Assembly: GCA_963974355.1 (NCBI GenBank)
Contig: CAXBDS010000006.1
Location: 1 to 64,000 of the forward strand
Length of the DNA: 64,000 nt
Direction of reading: 5' to 3'
DNA from: Actomonas sp963974355
GTDB taxonomy: Bacteria; Verrucomicrobiota; Verrucomicrobiia; Opitutales; Opitutaceae
Of this stretch, positions 8,523 to 17,159 are shown one piece after another. Position 1 is the first letter of the stretch. Each line of letters starts with the position of its first letter. The notes beneath the pieces are model-generated. The model did not search any database. It was not told the origin of the DNA and saw nothing but the letters and a program-made list of their open reading frames with translations. Position numbers and translations under genes: made by a program.

Positions 8523-8968
8523 CGAGCCGTTCGCAGATTCTTTGGCTGGGATCCCTGGTCGCCTTGGCCGGGCTCGCGGCGGCCCCGGCGACCGCGCAAT
8601 TCAGCTCGCCCGCGCCGGTCAAAAACTTCTCCCTGCCGTTCTTTAACGACGAAGGGTTTCACACCATGTTGGTGCGCGGCCGGGAAGCCTCTCTCACCAA
8701 CCCACAGCGCATCGGACTCACCGACATGACCCTCACGCTCTTCAGCGGCGAAGAGGATCAGAAAGTCGACACCGTCATCCTCAGCCCCGCCGCCTTTGTT
8801 TTACCCAACGAGCAAAAAGTCACCGGTCCGACGCTCGTGCGCTTGGTGCGTGACGACCTTGAACTCACCGGCGAGGATTGGATTTACGATCATCCCGCCC
8901 AAAAGATAATCATCCAAAAACGAGCGCACATCGTCTTCAACGCCCCGCTCGCCGACCTGCTCAAATGA
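8519..8968 (+). CDS. lptC: LPS export ABC transporter periplasmic protein LptC-like
   Basis: A 149-residue exported or membrane-anchored protein. The ATG at 8519 overlaps the kdsC stop and gives an N-terminal hydrophobic segment (LWLGSLVALAGLAAA) ending near an ATAQ cleavage site. The rest is beta-rich, with SLTNPQRIGLTDMTLTLFSG and DLELTGEDWIYDHP, which resemble the LptC/OstA jellyroll that hands LPS from LptBFG to LptA. LptC proteins are poorly conserved, so the call rests largely on position between kdsC and lptA and on fold-like features. A second LptA-like protein is the alternative. Confidence 0.7.
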   Translation: MTSRSQILWLGSLVALAGLAAAPATAQFSSPAPVKNFSLPFFNDEGFHTMLVRGREASLTNPQRIGLTDMTLTLFSGEEDQKVDTVILSPAAFVLPNEQKVTGPTLVRLVRDDLELTGEDWIYDHPAQKIIIQKRAHIVFNAPLADLLK

Positions 8969-9525
8969 AACTCTCCGTCCTCCTGCTCTCGTTGTTCGCC
9001 TTGCTTGCGACCCAGGCCCTCGCCCAATCCCTCCCGTCTACGGAGCTCGTGGCGGATTCCTTGGAAATGACCAGCACCGACACCGAGACCACCGCGCTCT
9101 GCGTCGGCAACGTCATGCTCACCGGGACCAATCTCAAGATCACGTGCGATCGCCTGGAGATCGTCGCCGCCCGCGTCGCCGGCGAAGACGATACCATTGG
9201 CACCATGGAGCGCTTCAAACACCTCATCGCCACCGGCAGCGTGCGGATCGTGCAGGGCGACCGGGAAGCCACCTGCGGCCGCGCCGAGGTCCTTCCTCGC
9301 GAGGAAAAGGTCATCCTCACGGACGAGCCGGTCCTGCTCGATCACAGCACAGAAATGGTCGCCACCGGCGAACGCATCGTCTTGCTCCGGGGTCAGCGAA
9401 AACTGTTCGGCGAACACATCAAGATCACTGGCCCGCCGATTAAGGATCTCGGCCCCGGCGCCGAGGCCGCCCTGAACCCGAGCTCCGGATCCACGGCTCC
9501 CGTGCCGGCCGCCCCCGACGCATGA
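8965..9525 (+). CDS. lptA: LPS export periplasmic protein LptA (OstA-like)
   Basis: A 186-residue secreted protein. The ATG at 8965 overlaps the lptC stop (ATGA) and is followed by a textbook signal peptide ending at ALA/QS (about residue 20). The mature part contains OstA repeats, for example VADSLEMTSTDTETTALCVGNVMLTG written as alternating beta-strands, then LIATGSVRIVQGDREATCGRAEV and MVATGERIVLLRG. LptA forms the periplasmic bridge for LPS. The C-terminal tail is Ala/Pro-rich and not conserved. The next gene starts at 9522, again by a 4-nt overlap. Confidence 0.82.
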   Translation: MKLSVLLLSLFALLATQALAQSLPSTELVADSLEMTSTDTETTALCVGNVMLTGTNLKITCDRLEIVAARVAGEDDTIGTMERFKHLIATGSVRIVQGDREATCGRAEVLPREEKVILTDEPVLLDHSTEMVATGERIVLLRGQRKLFGEHIKITGPPIKDLGPGAEAALNPSSGSTAPVPAAPDA

Positions 9526-10265
9526 GCGAAGCCACCAACGCCCCCGCCCGCATTCACACGGCCGGTCTCGTCAAGACCTTCGGCACCCGCAATGTCGTCG
9601 ACGGGGTCGTGCTTGATGTAAAAGCGGGTGAAATCGTCGGGCTGCTTGGGCCCAATGGCGCGGGTAAGACCACCACGTTCTACATGGTCGTCGGGCTTAT
9701 CCCCGTAACCCATGGTCGCGTCTACCTCGGCGAGCAGGACATCACCAAACTGCGCATGCACGAGCGCGCCCGCCTCGGCATCGGCTACCTGCCGCAGGAA
9801 CCGTCCGTCTTCCGCAAACTCACCGTCGCGGAAAACCTCCTCGCGATCATCGAGACGATCAATGTCCCCCGCCGAGCTCGCGCCGGACTGGTCGACGAGC
9901 ATCTCACCGAGCTCAACCTCACTCACGTCGCCCGGCAAAAAGCCTACACGCTTTCCGGCGGTGAACGCCGCCGGCTCGAAATCGCTCGCGCCCTCGTCAC
10001 CCAGCCCAAGTTTCTGCTGCTCGACGAGCCCTTCGCCGCCATCGACCCCATTTCCGTCGCGGAGGTGCAGCGCATTGTGCTCGATCTCAAGGCCAAGGGC
10101 ATCGGGGTGATCATCAGCGACCATAATGTGCGCGAAACCCTGCGCATTGTGGATCGCGCCTACCTGATCCACCAAGGCAAGGTCCTCACCGCCGGCAGCG
10201 GCGACTTTCTCATCAACGACGAACAAGCTCGCGAAATCTACCTCGGTCGCGACTTCAACATGTAA
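9522..10265 (+). CDS. lptB: LPS export ABC transporter ATP-binding protein LptB
   Basis: A 247-residue ABC ATPase. It has a Walker A GPNGAGKTTTFYM, a Q-loop region near YLPQEPSVFRKLTV, the signature LSGGERRRLEIARAL, Walker B FLLLDEPFAAIDP, and a switch His in ISDHNVRETL. PSVFRKLTV and DHNVRETL are characteristic of LptB. It powers extraction of LPS from the inner membrane through LptFG (not in this window). It is the last gene of the tightly overlapping kdsC-lptCAB operon; hprK follows after 72 nt. Confidence 0.92.
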   Translation: MSEATNAPARIHTAGLVKTFGTRNVVDGVVLDVKAGEIVGLLGPNGAGKTTTFYMVVGLIPVTHGRVYLGEQDITKLRMHERARLGIGYLPQEPSVFRKLTVAENLLAIIETINVPRRARAGLVDEHLTELNLTHVARQKAYTLSGGERRRLEIARALVTQPKFLLLDEPFAAIDPISVAEVQRIVLDLKAKGIGVIISDHNVRETLRIVDRAYLIHQGKVLTAGSGDFLINDEQAREIYLGRDFNM

Positions 10266-10337
10266 GAGGCTCCGTCCCCCTCAGCCCTGGACGGCCTGCT
10301 CAAATCCCAGGGTTCACCTCTCAGGTCTCTTCATCCC

Positions 10338-11354
10338 ATGCCCACTCGATTCCCGTTCTCCGCCGGCCGTAGTCCTCATGGTATTACCGTAGATCATTTT
10401 TTTGAGACCTACCGCGACCGCCTGCAGCTGGAGCTCGTTTCCACCGCAGAAGGACTTCCCCGCCTCATCAAAGAGGGCTCCATCAATCGCCCGGCCCTCG
10501 CACTCACCGGTTTCTTCAAATATTTCGCCAACAAACGCATTCAAGTGCTCGGCGCCGCCGAGATGACCTATCTTCGCACCCTCAGCCACGACCGCCAGAC
10601 CGAGATCATCAACGCGATGGTCGACCGCCAGATTCCGTGCCTCGTGCTCACGCGAAACTATCAACCCACGCTCGCGATGAGCGCCATCGCCGAGGAACGG
10701 AAACTCCCGCTTTTTCGCACGCCCATGATCACCATGAACTGGGTGAACATGGCGACGCTGTGCATCGACAATGAGTTCGCTCCGTCCACGACCGAACACG
10801 CCACCACGCTCGACATCAAGGGCATCGGCGTGCTCATGCGCGGCTCCTCCGGCGTCGGCAAAAGCGAATGTGCCCTCGCCTTGATCGAACGCGGCCACTC
10901 GCTTGTCGCCGACGACCTCACCGTGATCCATCTCGTCGACGAGCGTGAACTCATCGCCACCGCCCGTCCGCTCAACCGCGGCTACATGGAGTGCCGCGGC
11001 ATCGGCATCATCAACGTGGCCGAAATGTTCGGCGTGAAAAACGTGCGTGCCGAAAAGCGCATCGATCTCGTCGTCTCGCTCCACGAGTGGACCCCCGAGG
11101 TCGTGGAAGAACGGACCGGTCTCGAGGAAATTCACTACGAAATCCTCGGCCTGCAAGTGCCGCACGTGGAGCTCTACGTGCGGCCCGGCCGTGACATGGC
11201 GCGTCTCGTGGAGGTCGCCGCCCTCGTGCAAGCGCTCAAAAAAATGGGCCACGACCCCGCCAAAGAATTCAACGACCGCCTCATCGCCGCCATGGCCGCC
11301 CCTCAGGATCAACCCCGCGTGACCCGTTTCACCGAGCACGACAACGAGTCCTGA
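10338..11354 (+). CDS. hprK: HPr kinase/phosphorylase
   Basis: A 338-residue bifunctional enzyme that phosphorylates and dephosphorylates HPr on Ser46 (or a paralogue). The C-terminal half carries the P-loop MRGSSGVGKSECALALI and the HprK signature YMECRGIGIINV; the N-terminal half is the usual HprK_N domain. A matching HPr gene with both His15 and Ser46 lies at 59363-59641, so substrate and enzyme are both present. In diderms hprK often follows lptB-like genes, as here. The role is in carbon/nitrogen-source signalling; no PTS EI or EII gene is visible in the window. Confidence 0.92.
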   Translation: MPTRFPFSAGRSPHGITVDHFFETYRDRLQLELVSTAEGLPRLIKEGSINRPALALTGFFKYFANKRIQVLGAAEMTYLRTLSHDRQTEIINAMVDRQIPCLVLTRNYQPTLAMSAIAEERKLPLFRTPMITMNWVNMATLCIDNEFAPSTTEHATTLDIKGIGVLMRGSSGVGKSECALALIERGHSLVADDLTVIHLVDERELIATARPLNRGYMECRGIGIINVAEMFGVKNVRAEKRIDLVVSLHEWTPEVVEERTGLEEIHYEILGLQVPHVELYVRPGRDMARLVEVAALVQALKKMGHDPAKEFNDRLIAAMAAPQDQPRVTRFTEHDNES

Positions 11355-11421
11355 CGCCGCCCCGGCTCAGGGCGCAAATTTCAGGTTTCAAGTTCCAGCG
11401 TTCAGGTCTCTTCTTTCTCTC

Positions 11422-12204
11422 ATGTCTTCCTCCCGAGCCGACGGCCGCGCCCTCGATCAACTCCGCCCAATCACCTTCGAAGCCAACTTCGCCGCCCACG
11501 CGACCGGCTCGGTGCTCGTTTGTTTCGGTCAGACCAAGGTCATCTGCGGTGCCATGATCGAGCCCAAGGTGCCGCTCTGGATGCGCCAGCAAAACGTGCC
11601 CGGCGGCTGGCTTACCGCCGAGTATTCAATGCTTCCCTACAGCACCCAGGAACGGAAACAACGCGATAGCTCGAAAGGGAAGGTCGATGGCCGCAGCGTC
11701 GAGATCCAGCGCCTCATCGGCCGCTCGCTCCGCGCCGTGCTCGACCTGCGGAAACTCGGTCAAAACACCCTTTGGATCGACTGCGATGTCCTCCAGGCCG
11801 ACGGTGGCACCCGCACCGCCGCCATCACCGGCGCCTACCTCGCCGCCCGCCTCGCGATTCAAAAGCTGCTGGACGACAAAAAGATTCCCGACAACCCGTT
11901 CCGCGATTCCATCGCGGCGGTGAGCGTCGGCATCGTCGGCGGCAAGGCCATGCTGGACCTGCCCTACGTGGAAGACAAAGTCGCGGAAGTCGATGCCAAC
12001 ATCGTCATGACCGGCCGTGGTCAATTCGTCGAGGTGCAGAGCAGCGGCGAAGAAGCGACCTTCTCGCCCGAGCAACTGCAGGAGCTCCTCGCCCTCGCGC
12101 AAAAGGGATTGAAGGAACTCTCCTCCGCCCAATCCACGTTCCTCACGAAACAACTGCTCGGCGGCCTGGGTGGTCTGGGAAACCTCGGCGGCCTCGGACG
12201 CTGA
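11422..12204 (+). CDS. rph: ribonuclease PH
   Basis: A 260-residue phosphorolytic 3'-5' exoribonuclease that trims tRNA 3' ends. Features are RADGRALDQLRPI at the N-terminus, the RNase PH core with GGWLTAEYSMLPYST, IGRSLRAVLDLRKLG, IDCDVLQADGGTRTA and VDANIVMTGRGQFVEVQ. It is slightly longer than typical because of a glycine/leucine-rich tail (about the last 17 residues), which is not part of the fold. The stop TGA abuts the stop of the convergent FAH gene directly, with no spacer. Confidence 0.92.
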   Translation: MSSSRADGRALDQLRPITFEANFAAHATGSVLVCFGQTKVICGAMIEPKVPLWMRQQNVPGGWLTAEYSMLPYSTQERKQRDSSKGKVDGRSVEIQRLIGRSLRAVLDLRKLGQNTLWIDCDVLQADGGTRTAAITGAYLAARLAIQKLLDDKKIPDNPFRDSIAAVSVGIVGGKAMLDLPYVEDKVAEVDANIVMTGRGQFVEVQSSGEEATFSPEQLQELLALAQKGLKELSSAQSTFLTKQLLGGLGGLGNLGGLGR

Positions 12205-13017
12205 TCACGCTCCGGCGGATTCAGCGACCACCGGATTCGTCAATGCGCCCAGACCATCGATTTCGACGGTCACCTCGTCGCCGGGTCGCAGCCAACGCGG
12301 CGGCTTGGCCGCCATGCCCACGCCGTGCGGCGTTCCGGTTAAGATTACCGTGCCGGGCAACAGCGTGCTGCTGCCGCTGAGAAACGCGATCAACTCGGCC
12401 ACGCCGAAAATCATGTCGTCGGTAGTCCAGTCCTGCACGAGCTCGCCATTCAACCGCGTGCGGATACCGAGCGCGTTGGGATTCGCCACTTCATCCGGCG
12501 TGACCAACCATGGACCCAGCGGACAAAACGTGTCGAAGCACTTGCCGCGATTCCATTGGCCACCGCCCCAGCGCAACTGCCAGTCGCGGGCGCTGACGTC
12601 GTTGGCGCAGCAATAGCCGAGCACATAGTCCAACGCGTCCGCCCGGGCGACGTTCTTGGCCGCCCGGCCGATCACTGCGGCAAGTTCGCATTCGTAATCC
12701 ACTTCGTCGCTGCGCAGAGCCACGGGCAATTCGATCGGCCCACCGGGATGCTGCAGGGTGTTCAATCCCTTCATGAACAACACCGGCCGCTCCGGCACCG
12801 CCATGCCGCTCTCCGCAGCATGACGCCGATAGTTCAAACCGATTCCATAAATCGCGGTCGGCGCCACCGGTGCGAGAAGCCGATGCGGAGTGATAGTTTC
12901 CCCCGTCGGCTGGAGCCCCGCATAGAGATCACCCGCCAGTCCCGTGATCGTTCCCTCCGCCTGCATCGCGCCAAAGCGAATCGCTCCGGCGGCATCCTCA
13001 TAACGCACGATTTTCAT
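12205..13017 (-). CDS. fumarylacetoacetate hydrolase (FAH) family protein
   Basis: A 270-residue FAH-superfamily enzyme. The metal-binding and catalytic parts are visible as IYGIGLNYRRHAAE, DEVDYECELAAVIG (metal-ligand acidic residues) and YCCANDVSARDWQ, with the C-terminal GTVILTGTPHGVG motif. FAH proteins hydrolyse carbon-carbon bonds in beta-diketo acids or decarboxylate/isomerise related acids; the family is used, for example, in 2,4-diketo-3-deoxysugar-acid cleavage. It is the last gene of the six-gene operon headed by the GntR regulator, 14 nt after the SDR gene. The exact substrate is not known. Confidence 0.85.
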   Translation of the reverse strand: MKIVRYEDAAGAIRFGAMQAEGTITGLAGDLYAGLQPTGETITPHRLLAPVAPTAIYGIGLNYRRHAAESGMAVPERPVLFMKGLNTLQHPGGPIELPVALRSDEVDYECELAAVIGRAAKNVARADALDYVLGYCCANDVSARDWQLRWGGGQWNRGKCFDTFCPLGPWLVTPDEVANPNALGIRTRLNGELVQDWTTDDMIFGVAELIAFLSGSSTLLPGTVILTGTPHGVGMAAKPPRWLRPGDEVTVEIDGLGALTNPVVAESAGA

Positions 13018-13031
13018 AGATGACCTCCCGC

Positions 13032-13778
13032 CTATTTCGCCAAATAGCCCCCGTCTACCACCAGGTCGCTGCCGGTCATAAACGAGGATTCATCGCTGGC
13101 CAAAAACGCCACCGCCGCCGCCACCTCTTCCGGACGCCCTTGGCGATTCAGCAGGTGCATCGCCGATGCCCGACGGTTCTCTTCGGCTTCGTCCAAACCG
13201 AGCTTCTTGCACGAGTCGACAAAGGCCGACGTGTAGATGTAGCCGGGGCAGATCGTGTTCACCCGAATACCGTCCGGAGCGAAGTCCTGCGCCCAACATT
13301 TGGCGAGCCCCCGCAAGGCAAACTTCGTGGCGTTGTAGGTGGCGAAATTCGCCTGCCCCACAAACCCGCTGACCGACGAAAACACCACGATGCTCCCACC
13401 GCCGGCCGTTTTCATCTGCGGCAACACGTGCTGCGTCACCAACGACGTCCCGATGACGTTGACGTCGAGAATCGCCCGCCAGTCTTCCGCCGACGCATCG
13501 GCCGACTTGAAAACAAAACGCGCCGCGCTGTGCACCAGACCCGTGATCGCACCCAACTCCGTCAGCACCCGTTCGCAGGCCGCCCGCACCGCTCCGGCAT
13601 CGCTGATATCCACCGCCACGTGCAGCACGCCGAGCTCGGCCAAGCGGCCCTCCACATCGGCCTTCAGGTCAAACGAGGCCACCCGGCAGCCATCGGTCAC
13701 CAAACGCTCGATACTGGCGAAGCCGAGATCGCCCAGTCCGCCCGTGACGAGCACGACCTTGTTTTTGAGGCCTTTCAT
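13032..13778 (-). CDS. short-chain dehydrogenase/reductase (SDR family)
   Basis: A 248-residue classical SDR. The nucleotide-binding TGGLGDLGFA is near the N-terminus, the catalytic Ser lies in FSSVSGFVG, and YNATK gives the YxxxK pair; ICPGYIYTS and VVDGGYLAK complete the SDR pattern. It probably oxidises a hydroxy group on a sugar acid or related compound with NAD(P). The ATG at 13778 overlaps the cyclase stop by one base; a GTG three bases earlier would overlap by four. It is translationally coupled within the GntR operon. Confidence 0.87.
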   Translation of the reverse strand: MKGLKNKVVLVTGGLGDLGFASIERLVTDGCRVASFDLKADVEGRLAELGVLHVAVDISDAGAVRAACERVLTELGAITGLVHSAARFVFKSADASAEDWRAILDVNVIGTSLVTQHVLPQMKTAGGGSIVVFSSVSGFVGQANFATYNATKFALRGLAKCWAQDFAPDGIRVNTICPGYIYTSAFVDSCKKLGLDEAEENRRASAMHLLNRQGRPEEVAAAVAFLASDESSFMTGSDLVVDGGYLAK

Positions 13779-14410
13779 CACGCCACGATGGCCACGGCGC
13801 GGATCGGCGATCCGTCGCGACCTTTGAAGTTTAGCGGAAAGCCCGAGAAGACGAACGACTCCGGCACCTGGTCCAAGTTGGTCAGGCCTTCGACGACGAC
13901 CACCTCGGCCTCCCGGGCCAGCAGGATGTGGTGCACCTCGAACCAGTCCCGACTGGGCGTCGGCGTATCCATGCCTAGCATACGAATGCCCCGCGAAACC
14001 AGATAACGTGCCGCGTCCTGCGTGAGACTAGGAAACGCCGAGAAGTAGTCGGCCTCACCGAAACGGCGAAACCATCCCGTCTCATAAATCAGCCTGGTGC
14101 CCGGCCGCAGCTTGTCCTCGATGGACTTGAAGTCATCGACGGTGATTTCCTCGCCTGGCGCCTTGGGGATCCGGTGGAGAATGGCCTCGCCGTAAAACCA
14201 ATCGAGAGGCATCTGATCGATGGTTTTGCCCCCGTCCACGAAGTGAAACATCGCGTCGAGATGCGTGCCTTGATGCGTCGCCATGACCACTTGGGTCATG
14301 TTGTATTTCAGATCAGCCGTGGTGCTGTGCGGCACGATGCTGAGTTTCGGATCCATCGGGAAGTTCGCTTGCCCGTGGATCAGGGGGTGAGACAGGTCGA
14401 TGAGTTTCAT
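13778..14410 (-). CDS. cyclase family protein (kynurenine formamidase-like)
   Basis: A 210-residue metal-dependent hydrolase. The hallmark HxGTHxDxxxH appears as HQGTHLDAMFHF, which in bacterial kynurenine formamidase and related 'cyclase' proteins holds the zinc ions; the N-terminal LIDLSHPL is also typical. The stop overlaps the SDR gene start, and its own ATG at 14410 overlaps the preceding dehydrogenase stop. In this catabolic context it more likely opens a lactone or an amide than acts in tryptophan breakdown, because no kyn genes are nearby. Confidence 0.85.
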   Translation of the reverse strand: MKLIDLSHPLIHGQANFPMDPKLSIVPHSTTADLKYNMTQVVMATHQGTHLDAMFHFVDGGKTIDQMPLDWFYGEAILHRIPKAPGEEITVDDFKSIEDKLRPGTRLIYETGWFRRFGEADYFSAFPSLTQDAARYLVSRGIRMLGMDTPTPSRDWFEVHHILLAREAEVVVVEGLTNLDQVPESFVFSGFPLNFKGRDGSPIRAVAIVA

Positions 14411-15387
14411 GGGGTCGAGGGGGAATGGGAAAGCCAGTTGCGGTTCACCACATTGGTCGGTTCGCCGCCTTCGAGCACGCGTGCCACCGCCTGCGCGGCC
14501 TTGCGCTGAAGTGCAGGAATACTCGCGGCGCTATACCAAGCCGTGTGCGAAGTGAGCACGGTGTGGGGCGCGTCGCGAATCACATGATCGGAAGGTAGCG
14601 GTTCGGTCTCGTAAACATCCAGACCCGCACCCCCGAGGTGACCGCGGATCAGCGATTCGGCCAGGGCCACCGTATCGATCAAGCCGCCGCGTGCCGTATT
14701 GATCACCAACGCCCCCGCGGGGAGACGCGCGAGCGTGGCCGCGTTTACCCAATGGCGCGTTTCCACCGAGAGCGGCAAATGCAACGAGAGCACGCCGGCC
14801 TCGGACCACACTTCGTCTTCGCTCAAACGTCGCACCCCGGCCTCGGCAAACGCAGCCTCGGTCACGAACGGGTCAAACGCCGCCACCTTGAAACCAAACG
14901 CCGCCGCCCGCCGCAGCACTTCGCGCGCGATCCGCCCGAACCCGGCCGTCGCAAAGGTCACGTCCCGGAACGCGGGAAACGGCGTCGGCGGCATGATCTT
15001 CCATCCGCCGGCCCGCAGCGCCGCTTCGGTTGGCGGCACGCGTCGCGCCAGCGTCAACGCCAGCGTCATCGTGTGGTCGGCCACTTCCGGAATGCAGTAG
15101 TCGGGCACGTTGCAGACCGGGATCCCGCGCGCCCCCGCCGCCTGGAGGTCAACGTTGTCGTAGCCGATGCCATAACGGACAATGACGCGACAGTGCGCCA
15201 AAGCGGCGATGACGGCTGCCGTGACCGGCGCAAACTGCACCAACAACGCATCCGCGTCGCGGGTCGCGGCAATCAGCTGGGCCTCACTTTTTCCAGGCGA
15301 CACCTCGAGGGTGTGGCCGGCTTCGGCGAGGATGGCGCGCTCGTGGTCGAGATGGGGAAATCCGTGATCGGTAATGACTATCTTCAT
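14407..15387 (-). CDS. D-2-hydroxyacid dehydrogenase (phosphoglycerate dehydrogenase-like)
   Basis: A 326-residue NAD-dependent 2-hydroxyacid dehydrogenase. I chose the ATG at 15387 (protein MKIVITDHG...), which overlaps the alcohol dehydrogenase stop by 4 nt; the frame is open further upstream but not conserved. The NAD motif is ATAGFGRIARE, and the catalytic Arg, Glu and His are in NTARGGLIDT, VYETEPLP and TSHTAWYS. It likely interconverts a 2-oxo acid and a D-2-hydroxy acid in the pathway encoded by this operon. It does not carry an ACT domain, so it is not a serine-pathway SerA of the long type. Confidence 0.87.
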   Translation of the reverse strand: MKIVITDHGFPHLDHERAILAEAGHTLEVSPGKSEAQLIAATRDADALLVQFAPVTAAVIAALAHCRVIVRYGIGYDNVDLQAAGARGIPVCNVPDYCIPEVADHTMTLALTLARRVPPTEAALRAGGWKIMPPTPFPAFRDVTFATAGFGRIAREVLRRAAAFGFKVAAFDPFVTEAAFAEAGVRRLSEDEVWSEAGVLSLHLPLSVETRHWVNAATLARLPAGALVINTARGGLIDTVALAESLIRGHLGGAGLDVYETEPLPSDHVIRDAPHTVLTSHTAWYSAASIPALQRKAAQAVARVLEGGEPTNVVNRNWLSHSPSTP

Positions 15388-16412
15388 ACAGTGGGTTGCG
15401 GACAAAGCACCGCCTTCAGGTCGGTCTCGCCGGGGTTGAGCATACGTTGAAAAAGATCCACGCCTTCGGTGAGCGGCGCCGTCGCCACCCACGAGGTCAC
15501 GTCGACCAGCCCCTCCGTCATGAGGCGCACCGCCTCGACCAAGTCGTCCTGTTTGGCGGCGTAAGTGCCGAGCACATGTTTTTCCGGCAAGGTCACCGCG
15601 TAGGAACTCAGCTCCATCCGATCGCCGTGCAGGCCGATCCACACCGCAGCCCCGCCCGGTCGCAGCGCGTCCAACGACAGCTGCTTCGTCACCGTCGAAC
15701 CCGCCGCGTCGATCACCAGGTCAACCCCTTCGCCCTCCGTCCACGCCATGGCTGCGGCGCACGCGTCGCCCTGCCCCGCCCGCACCACGCGCTCCGCCCC
15801 CAGCCGGGTCGCCACGGCAAGTCGGCCAGCCGAAACATCACACACCATCGTGCGTGAACCGCGTAGCGCTTGCATCGCTTGCTGGCACATCAAACCGATT
15901 GGCCCCGCTCCGATGACCATCACCTGCTCCGCCGCAAATCCCGCGGTGAGGCGAGCGACATGCACGCCATTGCCCAGCGGTTCAGCCAGGCACGCCGCCG
16001 CCGCCGGCAATGACTCCGGCCACGGTATCAGCACGGCGGCCGGCACACAGACCATTTCCGCAAACGCGCCCGGACGATGCATGCCGAAAACCTGACGCGA
16101 CGCGCAGAGATGCGTGTCACCCCGCCGGCATCGCCGACACGTCAGGCACGACACGACGGCATTGCTTACGTAGCGACCGCCCAACGCCACACCGGTGACG
16201 CCCTCGCCCACCGCATCGACCACCCCACAGAATTCATGGCCCATGACCAACGGCGGTGTGCGCCGAACGCTTTTCGTTTTAAACGTTTCCAGTTCGCTGC
16301 CGCACAGACCGCAGGCCGCGACCCGTAGACGCACTTCGCCGGCCGCCGGGATAGGCACAGACTGCTCAATCAGCTCCAGGCGATCAAAGGCGGGGTAGTT
16401 TAGGGCTAACAT
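15384..16412 (-). CDS. zinc-dependent medium-chain alcohol dehydrogenase
   Basis: A 342-residue MDR dehydrogenase. The catalytic zinc site is visible in ACGLCGSELE and VMGHEFCG, the structural zinc site in the Cys cluster CLTCRRCRRGDTHLC, and the NAD motif in VIGAGPIGLM. The relatives are sorbitol/threonine/galactitol-type dehydrogenases, which oxidise secondary alcohols of polyols, sugars or sugar acids. It is the second gene of the GntR operon, starting 33 nt after the regulator stop. The substrate is not readable. Confidence 0.86.
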   Translation of the reverse strand: MLALNYPAFDRLELIEQSVPIPAAGEVRLRVAACGLCGSELETFKTKSVRRTPPLVMGHEFCGVVDAVGEGVTGVALGGRYVSNAVVSCLTCRRCRRGDTHLCASRQVFGMHRPGAFAEMVCVPAAVLIPWPESLPAAAACLAEPLGNGVHVARLTAGFAAEQVMVIGAGPIGLMCQQAMQALRGSRTMVCDVSAGRLAVATRLGAERVVRAGQGDACAAAMAWTEGEGVDLVIDAAGSTVTKQLSLDALRPGGAAVWIGLHGDRMELSSYAVTLPEKHVLGTYAAKQDDLVEAVRLMTEGLVDVTSWVATAPLTEGVDLFQRMLNPGETDLKAVLCPQPTV

Positions 16413-16445
16413 GGAATGGGGTAATTCTCGCCGCGACGGTGGCGC

Positions 16446-17159
16446 TCACCCGCGGGGCGGCGGCGGGCGGTTTTCCAGATCAGCCAACGCCGCCTCCAAG
16501 TGATCTCGCATCGCGCGCCGCGCCGGCTCCTCGCCTCGGGCGATGCCCTCGACGATGGCCCCGTGTTGCGCGTGCGCCCGCGCCACCCCGAAGCGTTCCA
16601 TCGTCACGTGCCGACTCAGGCGTCCGAGCTCCGACACGGAACGCAGCATCAACGCCAACACCTTGTTCTCCGCGAGTTCTGCGATCGCCTCGTGAAACGC
16701 GATGTCGCCCTCCACCGCCTTGGCCCGATCACGTTCCGTCGCGAGCCGCGTCGCAACCCAACGCAATCGCGCAAGCTTGGCCGGGGTGGCCCGACGCGCC
16801 GCCGCCGCCGCAAGTTCCGGTTCGATGAGTAATCGCGCCTCGGCGGCCTGCCGCAGGCGTTCCCGGTCTTCCGGCAACAGCCGCTCGATCACCCGCTGCA
16901 CCGGCAAGGCCGGATTGTTGACCACCTCCACGCCGATGCCTTGACGAATCGAAACCAGCCCCCGTTGCTCCAATTTCTTCGCCGCCTCCCGCACCACCAC
17001 GCGGCTGACGCCCAACGCGTGCGCCATCTGCCGCTCGGCCGGCAGACACGACCCCACCTTCCAGGTGCCGTCTTCGATACGTTGGGACAACACATCCAAC
17101 ACTGCCTCGGCCGGGGAAACTCGTCGCTGGGGTAAAGCGCGTGCCATACGCGAAACCAT
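16446..17159 (-). CDS. FadR/GntR-family regulator with FCD domain
   Basis: A 237-residue GntR regulator, read from the ATG at 17159 (an ATG at 17174 would place the operator inside the coding sequence). The N-terminal winged helix is read from LSQRIEDGTWKVGSCLPAERQMAHALGVS with RVVVREAAKKLEQRGLVSIRQGIG, the GntR HTH signature. The C-terminal all-helical FCD domain (from about residue 95) contains EGDIAFHEAIAE and HAQHGAIVEGI, with the Asp/His residues that normally bind a metal and the effector, often a sugar acid or hydroxy acid. It is probably the autoregulated repressor of the downstream catabolic genes. Confidence 0.87.
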   Translation of the reverse strand: MVSRMARALPQRRVSPAEAVLDVLSQRIEDGTWKVGSCLPAERQMAHALGVSRVVVREAAKKLEQRGLVSIRQGIGVEVVNNPALPVQRVIERLLPEDRERLRQAAEARLLIEPELAAAAARRATPAKLARLRWVATRLATERDRAKAVEGDIAFHEAIAELAENKVLALMLRSVSELGRLSRHVTMERFGVARAHAQHGAIVEGIARGEEPARRAMRDHLEAALADLENRPPPPRG

